A DNA stretch of 64,000 bases from Pseudogymnoascus destructans (Eukaryota > Ascomycota > Leotiomycetes > Thelebolales > Thelebolaceae): assembly GCF_001641265.1 (NCBI RefSeq), contig NW_020167535.1, positions 682,001 to 746,000 on the forward strand, in the 5' to 3' direction. Below, one piece after another: positions 42,648 to 52,604 of this stretch. The stretch's first letter is position 1. Every line of letters starts with the position of its first letter. Made by a program: the position numbers and the translations under genes. The notes under the pieces were generated by a model that saw nothing but the letters and a program-made list of their open reading frames with translations, searched no databases and was not told where the DNA came from.

Positions 42648-43676
42648 GTTGGTGCCAGGACGGATTAATTAAGGAATGTACGGGGGACGGGATGTCCGCC
42701 GTAATTGAGCGAGTTGAGGAGCCAGTTAGGGCGAGGTTAATTGTAAATATACTCTGTTATAAGTTATTCAAGTCATTCAGGTCCGAAATAATTTTAATAG
42801 CTTCTAAATTCCAACTAGCTGCCGAACAGAACATCGAAAGAACACTCCCCTAAACATAAAGTGTGAGATGATTACGTTACGTGTGGATTAGGCCTGCAGG
42901 ACACCCTTACAATCAATCCCTGGGCACATCCCTGGGCACATCTGGGCACCTCACCACACCGTGCACTGCACTCGCCAATAAAGTTGAAAAAACACCACTT
43001 CTCGCTCGTTCGGTGGATTTATTCGTATTATTCAGATTCGGTCTTTTCCCATAATCTAAGTTTTCAAGCCATAAGAAGCCAAGTATCAATAATAATTCAA
43101 CTGGGAATGCCTCCCCAGATAATAACCCCCCCCCACCACCCAAGTTTGCTCCATCCCATTGCCCATGTCCCTATCAGATTTCCCAAATGTCCCCCCAACC
43201 CATCCAACCAACCCAACCGATTTACTCCAGCCCTGCCATATCGAAAAAAAAGTTATAAAAAAAGAGAAAAGACAAAAAAACTCCATTGTTGTGATGCATT
43301 TTGTGTCCGAGAAAAAACCGCGCGATGTTGTATGTTACGTTCCGTTCATTCTTCAGGTCGTTACGAGTGTGACAATGGGGTGATGATTGTGGTTGTGTCC
43401 AATGGTAGCCGTTTCATGGCTGGAAATCGAACGCTGAGTGAGTAGAGGTAGGTGGAGGTGTTTGAGGCATTTGTATTTGTCTTTACAGACATACATAGTG
43501 TATAGCAATAGCGAGTTGTGTGAGGATGGTCAGTATAGACGATTAATACTCGTACATTTCGATAGTCGAGGGAGATCACGTCTGAGTCAACGCGTCGACG
43601 ATAAGGTGCGATGTGAATTCCCGTCGTCGGAGTTCCATCAAGAGCTCAAGCCGTACTGGCACGTCTCCTAACTCAC
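42648..43676. other. Intergenic region between PDA1 and the CDC4 3' end
   Basis: AT-rich near 42740-42860, with C and A homopolymers around 43128-43285. CCTGGGCACAT occurs in close succession near 42918-42945. No coding region is supported; part must be CDC4 3' UTR. Confidence 0.45.
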
Positions 43677-45855
43677 TCAATCATCAAGAAACGTCCTCGG
43701 CCGTGACGGCGCCGTCGAAGGTCCCGCATCCTCCATATCGATATCATCCCTCGCATACGTAGTGCCCAGCGGATCCAACCCCCCTATATCCTCATCCGCC
43801 CCCGTAAACCGATATCCCGTCTCACTGAGCGGTCGTGGGGGGAGGTCATGTATAAAGCCCGCTCTCTCCTGGGTAGTCTCCAGAGGAGGCGAGAACGACC
43901 ATACCTCCATAATAGTCCTGTTGGAACGACTGGCCATGACCACACACTTCTCTTCTTCGAACGCAACGCGCCACACCGCGTCGGCGGGGGCAGTGAGCTC
44001 GCGAACGAGATGTCCGGTCTTGAGATCCCAGACTTTGACGCGGCCGTCGCTACCACCACTGACAACGCGGTTATCGTCAAACTGCAAACTCGTGACACTA
44101 TTATCATGCGCCGCCAGTCGATGAATAGGCGCCATCTTCTCCAGCGACCACACCCTCACAGACCCGTCCGAACCGCCAGTGACAAGCGTATTCCCACGCA
44201 TCTGCAGCTGCCCAACAAGCGACGTATGACCCTGCAGGATAGCTTGGCAAGTTCCGTTCTCCGGGTCCCAGATGCGCACGCTGGTGTCTAAGCTGCCCGT
44301 CGCAATTCGCTTTCCGTCAAAGGCGATGGCGTAGATCTGGCTGAAGTGGCCGTTCAGCGTGCGCAAGCAGCGTCCTTCGGAAATACTCCAGACTCTGGCG
44401 GTCGTGTCGTAACTGCCGGAAACTACTATGTCGCCGTGGATCTCGAGACACCTGACGCTGGCTAGATGGCCGACGAGGACGTTCTTGCAAAGTCCGGTCT
44501 TGATGTCCCATATCCTCAGGGTTGTGTCTCGAGATCCGGATATCGCGGTGTTGGCGTCTGACATCTTCAGGCATCGCACAGTCGACGTATGACCCCTCAG
44601 GGTATGCCTGCTCTCACTGTGATAATGTTAGCATTGATACGGAAAGTGTCGCAATAAAACGTACCCAGATGCCATATCCCAGACCCGAACATCACGATCA
44701 CATCCTCCACTGACAAGTGTATCCCCCCACGGAACCATCGCCCACACACCCATTACATGGCCCTGTAGCGTCTTCTGGGTATCACCGTCGGTATCGAAGA
44801 CGTGAATCTTGGCGTTGTCGAGTGCAACGACAATGTACTTCGGCGTAAGATGTAAGCTGGTGACAACGCCCTGATCCTGCGTAATGTGTCGCGAAACATG
44901 CTGCCCGCCAGACCTCCACGCCGTCTCAACCAAGTACCTCTGCTTAAAGTAGGACTTGTGCGATCGAATGGGCGGCCTCTTCGCCATCTTCGAGTGCGCC
45001 GTCACAGTGTCGAAGCTGCGCGAGTGGGATGTGAAAGGCGGGGCTGAGGGCGCGTAGTTGGCGCCGAAGAGTTGTGGCGCCGATGTCACCAAGGGATATG
45101 CTTGAGGCCTGACCGGCAACGGTGGAATATTCGTATTCGGCTCGATGGTGTCGTCGCGGACAGAGAGTCGGCGCCTGTAATCGTGTCTCTCACAGAGGTT
45201 CTTCCAGGTCATGTCGTCAGCCAATAGATCCCTCCACCTCCGTGAGACCTGTGACGCTCGGGCCAAGACCTTCCCATCATCGAGAAATGACAGCACCTAA
45301 TCCGAACATTAGTACCCGAAATCTCAAGCCGTCGACAAGAAAGGGCCTTACCCTCAAACATAACTCGTCCGGCAGGCTGGTGAAGGGGTCCTTCTTTAGC
45401 AGCGGGCTGACATATTGTGATACAAAACTAAGCTGCTGGCTCGTGCACAGGTTCAACAGGTCCCCTAGTATCCTCGTGCGCTCTGGGCCCGATCGTTGCT
45501 TGAAGTATTGTCGGATCTGCGCGAGGAATATGTCTTCCTGGTCCCCTGCTGCACTCCAATCCGGCCTCATGTTGTCCGGTCCAGGACTCGCTGCCGGCGT
45601 TGGCGGCGGCGGGGGGTCATGATTCGAGTGTGTAGGTGAGTCCAGTTCGGCGGGTGTCGTGAGGTTCGGTGTGGGAGGGCCTCGAGGCCTTGTCTGCACG
45701 ATCTTCTCGACTCGGGCCGGCATTCTGGTGCTCAATGTGTCGAGGGTGAGGACGTTGCGGGTGGGTGAAGGAGCGGTGCCTTCCTCTGAATTGGCCATGG
45801 ATGCACGACGATCTGCGAGGCTCTTGGATCTGTACACTCCGTCCATAGGGTCCAT
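43677..45855 (-). CDS. CDC4: F-box/WD40 substrate receptor Cdc4 (Fbw7/Pop1 type)
   Basis: Exons 45855-45352, 45296-44665 and 44616-43677 give 691 residues. The N-terminus is disordered, followed by a helical DIFLAQIRQYFKQRSGPERT dimerisation-type segment and an F-box (DPFTSLPDELCLRVLSFLDD, then RRWRDLLADDMTWKNLC). WD40 repeats follow: WGDTLVSGGCDRDVRVWD, HTLRGHTSTVRCL, SGSRDTTLRIWDIKTG, VSGSYDTTARVWS, ATGSLDTSVRIWDPENG and SGGSDGRVKVWDLKTG. Repeat order and the HTSTVRC block match FBXW7/Cdc4 rather than Met30/SconB. It is the phosphodegron receptor of an SCF ubiquitin ligase (family knowledge). The F-box is split by an intron after LCLR. Arginines in SRDTT and SYDTT are expected to contact phosphodegrons. 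Confidence 0.92.
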
Positions 45856-47849
45856 TGTGAATATGTGTTTGTGGTAGTCGTAGAGTGTATAGTAATGTCA
45901 GGTCGAGTTGAAGTGGTGGGAGGGGCTCGTAATGCGTTGAAGGGTCATAGGATGCGTCGCGGGTCGTGAGGTCAGTCAACACGAGGAGATCGTCTAGCTA
46001 GATCGAGTCCTTGTTCAAAGGGCGGGTCGAGGTGGCTCCCTAGCCAGCAGCACTTGGAGTCGAGACGTAAGGGGGCGGCTGCATGCGAACAATAGTATTG
46101 TCGTCACCTCACCACGACGTAAAGGGGACCGGGAGGCAAGACGCAGGAGCGGTCAGTTTAAAGCACTCGCAACCGACCCAAAGTAGACAGTGTGATGCTC
46201 AAGTTATCTTCGGCCAAGGATCCAAGATAACCAAGAAGGTTCGAGAGGATTGTGAGGAGCGGGTAAGGCGGTTTTGTTGGAGAAGGGCTTGGGGGGATTG
46301 AGAAGGGTGTGTGGTGGTGATGGTGGTTGTGGTGGTTGTGGTCGAGGCGGTGGTGATAGCTTACTAGAAATTCGGGGGGGGGGGGGGAGAGGATGATGGA
46401 GGCTGAAATGGGCGAGTTTGGGCAGTTTGTGGTGGTGTTTGGTTTAGGGGATTGGGCTGGATTTTGGGGGATCCTTGGGGGATTGTTGGGGGCGTTCTTG
46501 GGGGTTCCGGTGGTAACTCTAGGGCTCCTTTAGTGGTCTCGGTGGCGGCCCAACCACTAACCATCGTGGTGATCGAGTAATCAATCACTGAGGGGTCCTT
46601 GGGTCCTAGCCGCATGTACCTCTGCTTATAAAATGGCCTGAAATGGTACTTGCCCCGTCGACAATGAACGAACAGCGATTCAGAAAGGGCAAATTAGAGT
46701 AAAATAAGTTGGAGTAGCCGAGTCGACACGCGGGAGCGGGATAGATTCCTGTATTGGAGATTCCTTAATATTATTATTTTTACATTCTCTATTTATGATG
46801 ATTCTGATTCTCTCACATTCAACAATCTATATCTGTCCCCTCCACTAATCCCCGAAACGAGTAAAGAGGTAATTATATTAACAAAAGTGGCCAGTCGTCG
46901 AGTACATACGAGCGAGTAAGTTAAGAATATACTCCGTACACCAGCATTGATTCTATCTAAAGTACAGAATACCTCTCTCTACCTTTAACTCGGTATTATC
47001 TTAAGTACCCTCTACTTCTCACCCTCCCCGCTCAATAACCGCCACCACCACCTCCACCTCGTCATATGTCTCACCCCCCATCATCCCCCCCATCATCCCC
47101 CCATCCCCCCCATCATCCCCATCATCCCCCCCATCCCCATCCCCATCCCCCCATCCCAGCCACCCAGGCCAGCCACAGTTCGGCCTCCCCTTCCACCACA
47201 GCAACTCCCGAACCCGACGTAAGAAGGTCCCGCAGGAGGACGAACGGGCCGCTCAAGCAAACCACACCGCTGCACCGCGCGATGTGGTATAGCGGTGCGT
47301 GCGGGCGCACATGTAAACGCAGTGGTGAGTGAAGGGAGGAGGGCCCTGCAGGTACCGAACGACGGACGGCATTGTCCGTCCGTTTGCGGCGCGTCGTGTG
47401 AGTGCTGGGTCGGGGAGGAGGGAGGATGTGCCGCGTGAGGAGGGGATCCGCGGTTCCGCGGTTCCGCGGCTCCGCAGATCTGCGTGCGATCATGGCACCC
47501 GCAAGGCTAGTCACGCCAGCTAGTCACGCCCTGCATACTCGAGTACCTCCCACCTGTTACGGATTGCCTCATTCTGGGGTCGCGAATCCCTCCAGGCAAT
47601 TTGTGGATTCCAAGGTCGAGCATCGACTGAGACGTGCATATTCAACCATTAATGTGTGGGTGCGGAGTCTCGGTCGGGGGAAGTGGATTGGCTGGGGAAA
47701 CACACGCCACCTTCCTAAAAACCAGGGTTAGCACAAATCATCATAATAATCATGACTAAGTTATTCGAAAAAAAAAAAAGTCAAATATTACATAAGCATG
47801 CTTTATTCATAATCCCTGAATATTTAATAAATAATCATGATTATGATTA
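45856..47849. other. Gene-poor region with homopolymers and microsatellites
   Basis: About 2 kb upstream of CDC4. It contains a 14-G run (46374-46387), a C-rich CATCCCCCC-type microsatellite (about 47082-47156), four 8-bp CCGCGGTT-type units (47448-47479) and two GCTAGTCACGCC copies (about 47504-47530). The CDC4 promoter is at the left end. Open frames here are translations of the repeats. Confidence 0.5.
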
Positions 47850-47895
47850 ACGTACATGTATAGCGAAAGCGCCAAACAAGCGAAAGCGCCAAAAT
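47850..47895 (+). repeat. Left terminal inverted repeat of the pogo-like element
   Basis: Begins ACGTACATGTATA. It contains GCGAAAGCGCCAAA twice in tandem 16 bp apart, which is probably the doubled binding site for the transposase DNA-binding domain. Confidence 0.93.
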
Positions 47896-47947
47896 GATGC
47901 GGTGACCAAACCCCCCAACTAAATGTTAAATTCCTCAACAACAAAAC

Positions 47948-49603
47948 ATGCCCCATAAAAACGATGAAAGCCAATTAGTGCTAGCTATCCAGGCTATGCA
48001 AAGCGACCCAAAGTTACGCCTTCGAGTTGCTGCTAGGATCTATTCTGTGGACCACCGCAAGCTAGGTCGTCATCTAGAAGGTGTACCTTCACGACGCGAT
48101 ATCCAAGCCAACTCACGGAAATTAACTAACCTAGAGGAGTCCGTCCTTGTTCAGTATATACTCGACCTAGCTGCCAAAGGGTTTCCTCCTCGGCTGTCTG
48201 TTGTTGAAGATATGGCAAGTCGACTACTTGCAACACGCGACGCGTCACGCGTTGGGTCGCGTTGGGCTTCAAACTTTGTTAAGCGGCGTGTAGAGCTCCA
48301 GACACGCTTTCAGCGCAAATACGACTACCAGAGGGCTAAGTGCGAAGATCCAGAAGTTATTAATGGCTGGTTTGAGCTTGTGCGTAACACAATTGCGAAA
48401 TATGGTATCGATGAAGCAGATATCTACAACTTTGATGAGACTGGGTTTATGATGGGCGTTATCTCAACTGCTATGGTTGTAACAAGCTCAGACGGGCGGG
48501 CAAAAGCAAAGAAGGTACAGCCTGGTAATCGGGAATGGGTTACAGTAATCCAAGGCGTTAGTTCTCAAGGTTGGGCAGTACCACCATTTATCATTGTTGC
48601 AGGCAAAAACCACCTTACATCTTGGTATGAGAATAGTGGATTTTCAAGCGATTGGGTGATTTCTGTTACTGAAAATGGCTGGACTACAAACGAGAGAGGC
48701 ATGGATTGGATTCAGCACTTTGAGAAGCATACAAAGGCCCGGAGTGTTGGTGGTTATCGCTTGTTAGTCCTTGATGGTCATGAGAGCCACCACTCAGATG
48801 AGTTTGAGGAGTACTGCAAGGAACACAACATTATTACGCTTTGTATGCCTGCTCACTCTTCTCATCTACTCCAGCCACTTGATGTTGGCTGTTTCGGCCC
48901 GTTAAAGCAGGCCTATGGTCGGCAAATTGAAGATATGATGCAGGCTCATATTTCTCATATTACAAAGGATGACTTCTTTCCTGCCTTCCACGCTGCATTT
49001 AACACTACAATGACGGAAAGTAACATTTGAGGCGGGTTCCGAGGGGCAGGGCTTCTTCCATTTGACCCTGAGAGAGTGATATCTACACTTGATCTTAAGT
49101 TAAGGACACCAACGCCTCCAAGCTCCCGCCCAGGTACTGCTCAACCTTGGGTTTCTCAGACACCAAACAACCCAATTGAAGCTATGTCACAGTCTACATT
49201 TATTAAAACTCGGATTTCACGCCATCAAAATAGCTCTCCAACCTCAATCTATGCAGCTGTTGACCAGTTTACAAAGGGTGCATCGCAAATAATGCATCAA
49301 TTAGCACTGCTAAAGGGAGAGAACCAAAACCTACGACAGGCAAATGAAGTACTAAGCAAGCGCCGGAGAGCTAGGAAAACACGACTACAGCAAGGAGGAT
49401 CACTTAGTCAACAAGGGGCGCAAGAGCTACAGGATGAGAGGGATGTTGTGCAGCAGGTAGAGCAGGAAATAAGGGCAAGCCGTGGTCGGAAGCCAAGGGA
49501 AGAAACCCGTGCCCGTCGCTGTGGCAAGTGTGGTGAGACTGGGCACAATGCGCGCACGTGTCAGATTGTAATAGACACCTCTGAGGAAGAGGACTCCGAG
49601 TAG
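47948..49603 (+). pseudogene. Pogo/Fot1-type transposase interrupted by one TGA codon
   Basis: From the ATG at 47948 to the stop ending at 49603 the frame spans 552 codons and is broken only by TGA at 49028-49030; reading resumes in the same frame. The N-terminus has a CENP-B-like helix-turn-helix region, then VGSRWASNFVKRR. The DDE core is complete: YNFDETGFMMG (first Asp), LLVLDGHESHHSDEF (second) and SSHLLQPLDVGCFGPLK (third). After the stop comes GGFRGAGLLPFDPERV, a coiled-coil segment and a CCHC zinc knuckle CGKCGETGHNARTC with an acidic end. The broken codon lies in the ESNI-x-GGFRGAG block, where relatives have a sense codon. TGA could come from CGA by one C-to-T change, as in RIP, though no wider mutation bias is evident by eye. 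Confidence 0.88.
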
Positions 49604-49663
49604 TTTCAATTGATTTCTAATGTTGTGGTAGATTTATCGCAATGTTTGTCGTGAGGGTAGATA

Positions 49664-49709
49664 ATTTTGGCGCTTTCGCTTGTTTGGCGCTTTCGCTATA
49701 CATGTACGT
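49664..49709 (-). repeat. Right terminal inverted repeat of the pogo-like element
   Basis: Exact reverse complement of 47850-47895, ending TATACATGTACGT just before the TA duplication at 49710-49711. Beyond it, the flank contains ATAATCATGATTAT, also present beside the left end. Confidence 0.93.
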
Positions 49710-49800
49710 TACTAGTTATGACTAAATAATCATGATTATAATTCATTTTCTAATCCTGAAACTCGCCCCCCCCGACCCCACGCTACAAGCAACAACTCGA

Positions 49801-51529
49801 CTAAACAACCCTCTGCGTCTCCGTCGCCACCTTCCTAAATCTTCCCTTCATCAGATCCCTACACGTCGCTCTGCTATTCTTAATATTCTCCTTGACAATA
49901 ACCATCGTCGGCCTCTCAAAAATAAGATCAATCTCCTCCAGCGTCTTATTCTTCGTCTCCGGCATAAACAGCAACTGGTAAAACCAGCCCACCACCGCAA
50001 TACCCCCGTAGAACCCGAGACACAGCCCGATGCCGGTGAAGGCCTGAAACATACCGCTGAAGTTGTAGGTCACGATGAAGCTGGAGAGGAACATCCAGGC
50101 GCTGGACACGGTCATGCCGTAGGAGCGGAGGTAGGTGGGGTAGACCTCCGAGGGAACGACCCAGGTTAGCGTGGCGTAGCAGCCGAAGAAGGCCATGTAG
50201 ATGACCAGGCCCGTCAGGTACAGGCCCTGTACCAGAACCGTGTCGACGGCAGGGTCGAAGTTATAGCTGACACCCACGAGAATGAGACCAGTAAAGAACC
50301 CGGGCAGCATAGCAAGCGCCCAGAATCTGCGACCACAGAGCTCCATATAAAACACCGCCGGAATAGTCCCCAGAAGCAGCGCGCCGCCACCAACAAGAGA
50401 CATATAATTAGCCTGCGTATCATCAAAGCCAATCGACCCCATCAAGACAGACATGAAATACATAACCGCATTGATCCCCGTAAACTGCCCCAAGAAGATC
50501 ATCATATTCGCGTACACGAGAGCGCGGCGCGCGCGCGGGTTGGTGAAGAGGTCCATCCAGGGGAAGCGCTTGGTGCGGCCCTCTTGCACTTGGAGGACTT
50601 CGAATTCGAGCGAGGACTTCATCTCGTACAATTCCTCGCGCGATTCGCGGGTCTCGGTGCCGCGGATGCGTTTCCACACGCGGAAGGCGTTGAGGTAGTC
50701 GCCTTTGTGCATGAGCCAGCGGGGGGATTCGGGGACGTAGAGCGTGCTGTTGGGGGGGAGGTTGTTAGATGACGTTTAGTTTGTGAAGGTGGTAGATGAT
50801 GACTTACCCAATTCCCATGATTGTAGAGAAGACGACGGAGGATCCGAGAATGTAGCGCCAGTTCCCTGGGAGTCCCAGGAAGATCGCTCCAACAGCGTAT
50901 CCAAGGACCTCACCAAGAGCAATCATCAACTGGTAAAGGGAGACGAGGTTACCACGCAACCTCCTCTCAACAGTCTCAGCAACATAAACAGGCACCGTTC
51001 CGCCCTCAAGTCCAACTCCAGACCCAAGAATCAAACGCGCCACAACCAGCATGGGGAAGTCGATAGCACCCGCGCACAGCGCAGCGCCAATCGTATACAG
51101 CACACACGCGATGAGAATAGACATTCTGCGCCCGAGGTACTCGTTACATGGCGAAATAAGGAACGCTCCGATCACAGCTCCGAGCGGCATACCTGCATTG
51201 ACCAAACTCGACTGCTTCGAGTCGAGCCCGAGGTCCTTGGGAAGATACAGGTTGGCGCCTGAGATGAGGGATTGGTCGAGGCCGGAGAGGAGACCGCCCA
51301 TGGAGGCGAAGACGACGAGGAAGTAGGTGAAGTGCTTGGGGTTTTTGAAGTTGATGGCGAACATATCTTTTTGCGGGCCTGCGGCCTCGATCTCGGTCTC
51401 CATCTGCGCGATGAGGGTGTCGACATCTTCGTGTAAGTTGACATGGTCACCGTGCTCAAAGTCTTGTCCCGGCTTGGTGAACTCGGGTGCCATCCAGTTG
51501 GGGTGGTCCTTCTCTGGGATGGACGCCAT
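49801..51529 (-). CDS. MFS sugar transporter (sugar porter family)
   Basis: Exons 51529-50808 and 50746-49801, with a 61-bp intron, give 555 residues. The start is MASIPEKDHPNWMAPEF; the upstream in-frame Met codons lie in the leader. A ~75-residue cytosolic N-terminus is followed by 12 predicted membrane segments. Sugar porter signatures are GGLLSGLDQSLISGA (TM1), NEYLGRRMS, VYVAETVERRLRG (PESPxxLR region variant), LYVPESPRWLM, YMELCGRRFW, WVVPSEVYPTYLRSYG and the C-terminal PETKNKTLEEID. The usual Pro in the YxAExxP motif is replaced by Val. Substrate cannot be assigned. It ends 91 bp from the pogo-like element, whose insertion spared the coding region but sits in its 3' flank. Confidence 0.9.
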
Positions 51530-52604
51530 GATGAAGCTGTTCTTTGAGATCGGTGTTGAAATTGCTTGCTCTTGTGACAAAAAGCTGGGGAGGTGAGACC
51601 TCATATACAAAATCTACATTCTGAAAATTCGGGCCTTCTCCATTCCTCACGCAAGACCATGAGGGGAGATGTGGAGAAGTTTTCGCGGGGCATAGGTATT
51701 CTCCTCATTCCCTCAAAGGGAGCCTCGTGGGGCCGTTGGCGCTCTCCTCATATCCCTCAAGGAGGAACCCCGCGGGGGTGCTCGTTGGGCAGATCGACAT
51801 CATCGCTGTGGATACTCGTGGTCTCGGTGGTTTTCTCATCCAAAGGTCTCATCGCCGTATGGCTCCATACTGTCTTTCACAAGCTGCGTGAAAATAACGG
51901 CTATCCACCATGCGAATCATTAGCGGGAATCAGCATCTCCTAATCGCCAGCCGAAGAATAGCACCGATGCCGCTACGAAGATCCTATACGATAATAGCCT
52001 CCGTACCGAGAGACGCCGTTCGATCTTGGTGGCTGTTGGTGCGAGTTGGTGGTAGTTGGGGCGAGACTATAAGCCTTCCAACTACCGGTACTACGCTACC
52101 GGATCTCTGGAGTGCTCCATTGGGAGTAGCACCGCCATGAGCCGTCCAGCAAGGCTCGCGGCTGAGCGGCTGGACTCCGGCCTAGAGATTGAGGGTTTCG
52201 AACCTTGCCCCTTTTGTCCCCAGCCATGGAAATTTGGAGAAACGTGGGCGTTGTTGATAATCAGTTTGCATACTTTTATGGGCCATGCGGGGTCAAGAGG
52301 TGGGGAAGAGTGGTTTTGAACGTACGTGGGTGTTAATGGGAATCTCCGTGGAGCTTCAGCAACGGGGCAGTCTCGCGTCACTGTCAAAACATGGAGTAAG
52401 TATGTGCAATACCTGATTTCGTGATGAAAGTTGGGATTCACGGGATAGCCAAAAGCGAAATTGAATCCTATCTAATGACTTTGCAGCCGCACTATGTATT
52501 CCAACAATAAATCGCTCTCCAATATCCCCTCCAACACCTTGCATGCAACGCAACGCGCCCTTTTATATACGCCCAACAATCAAAATATTCAATATACCAC
52601 GCCA
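51530..52604. other. Intergenic region between MDN1 and the MFS transporter
   Basis: Includes the transporter promoter and the MDN1 3' UTR. A degenerate ~47-bp direct repeat (CTCCTCAT(A)TCCCTCAA followed by GGAG and CG(C)GGGG) lies at about 51695-51780. A GCAAGG...CCTTGC segment near 52150-52207 looks superficially tRNA-like. No coding region is supported. Confidence 0.45.

Larger units (their letters stand above)
47850..49709 (+). mobile_element. Fot1/pogo-like DNA transposon, near-complete
   Basis: A 1860-bp element bounded by 46-bp perfect terminal inverted repeats and a TA target-site duplication (47848-47849 and 49710-49711), as expected for Tc1-mariner/pogo insertion. It carries one transposase frame on the plus strand. 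Size, TA target and CENP-B-type transposase match fungal Fot1/pogo elements. The perfect identity of the two ends argues for recent insertion; the transposase, however, has one in-frame stop. Confidence 0.93.

Noticed and set aside
46083..46301. Short open frame upstream of CDC4
   Set aside because: No domain, no conservation signal, and it lies in repeat-rich sequence.
47066..47332. Pro/His-rich open frames at the C-rich microsatellite
   Set aside because: Translations of the CATCCCCCC repeat, not genes.
52147..52207. tRNA-like segment: GCAAGG pairing with CCTTGC, GGCTGAGCGGC resembling an A box, and TTTCGAACC resembling a T loop
   Set aside because: The T-arm stem does not pair, no anticodon arm can be drawn and the length between boxes is wrong for a tRNA.
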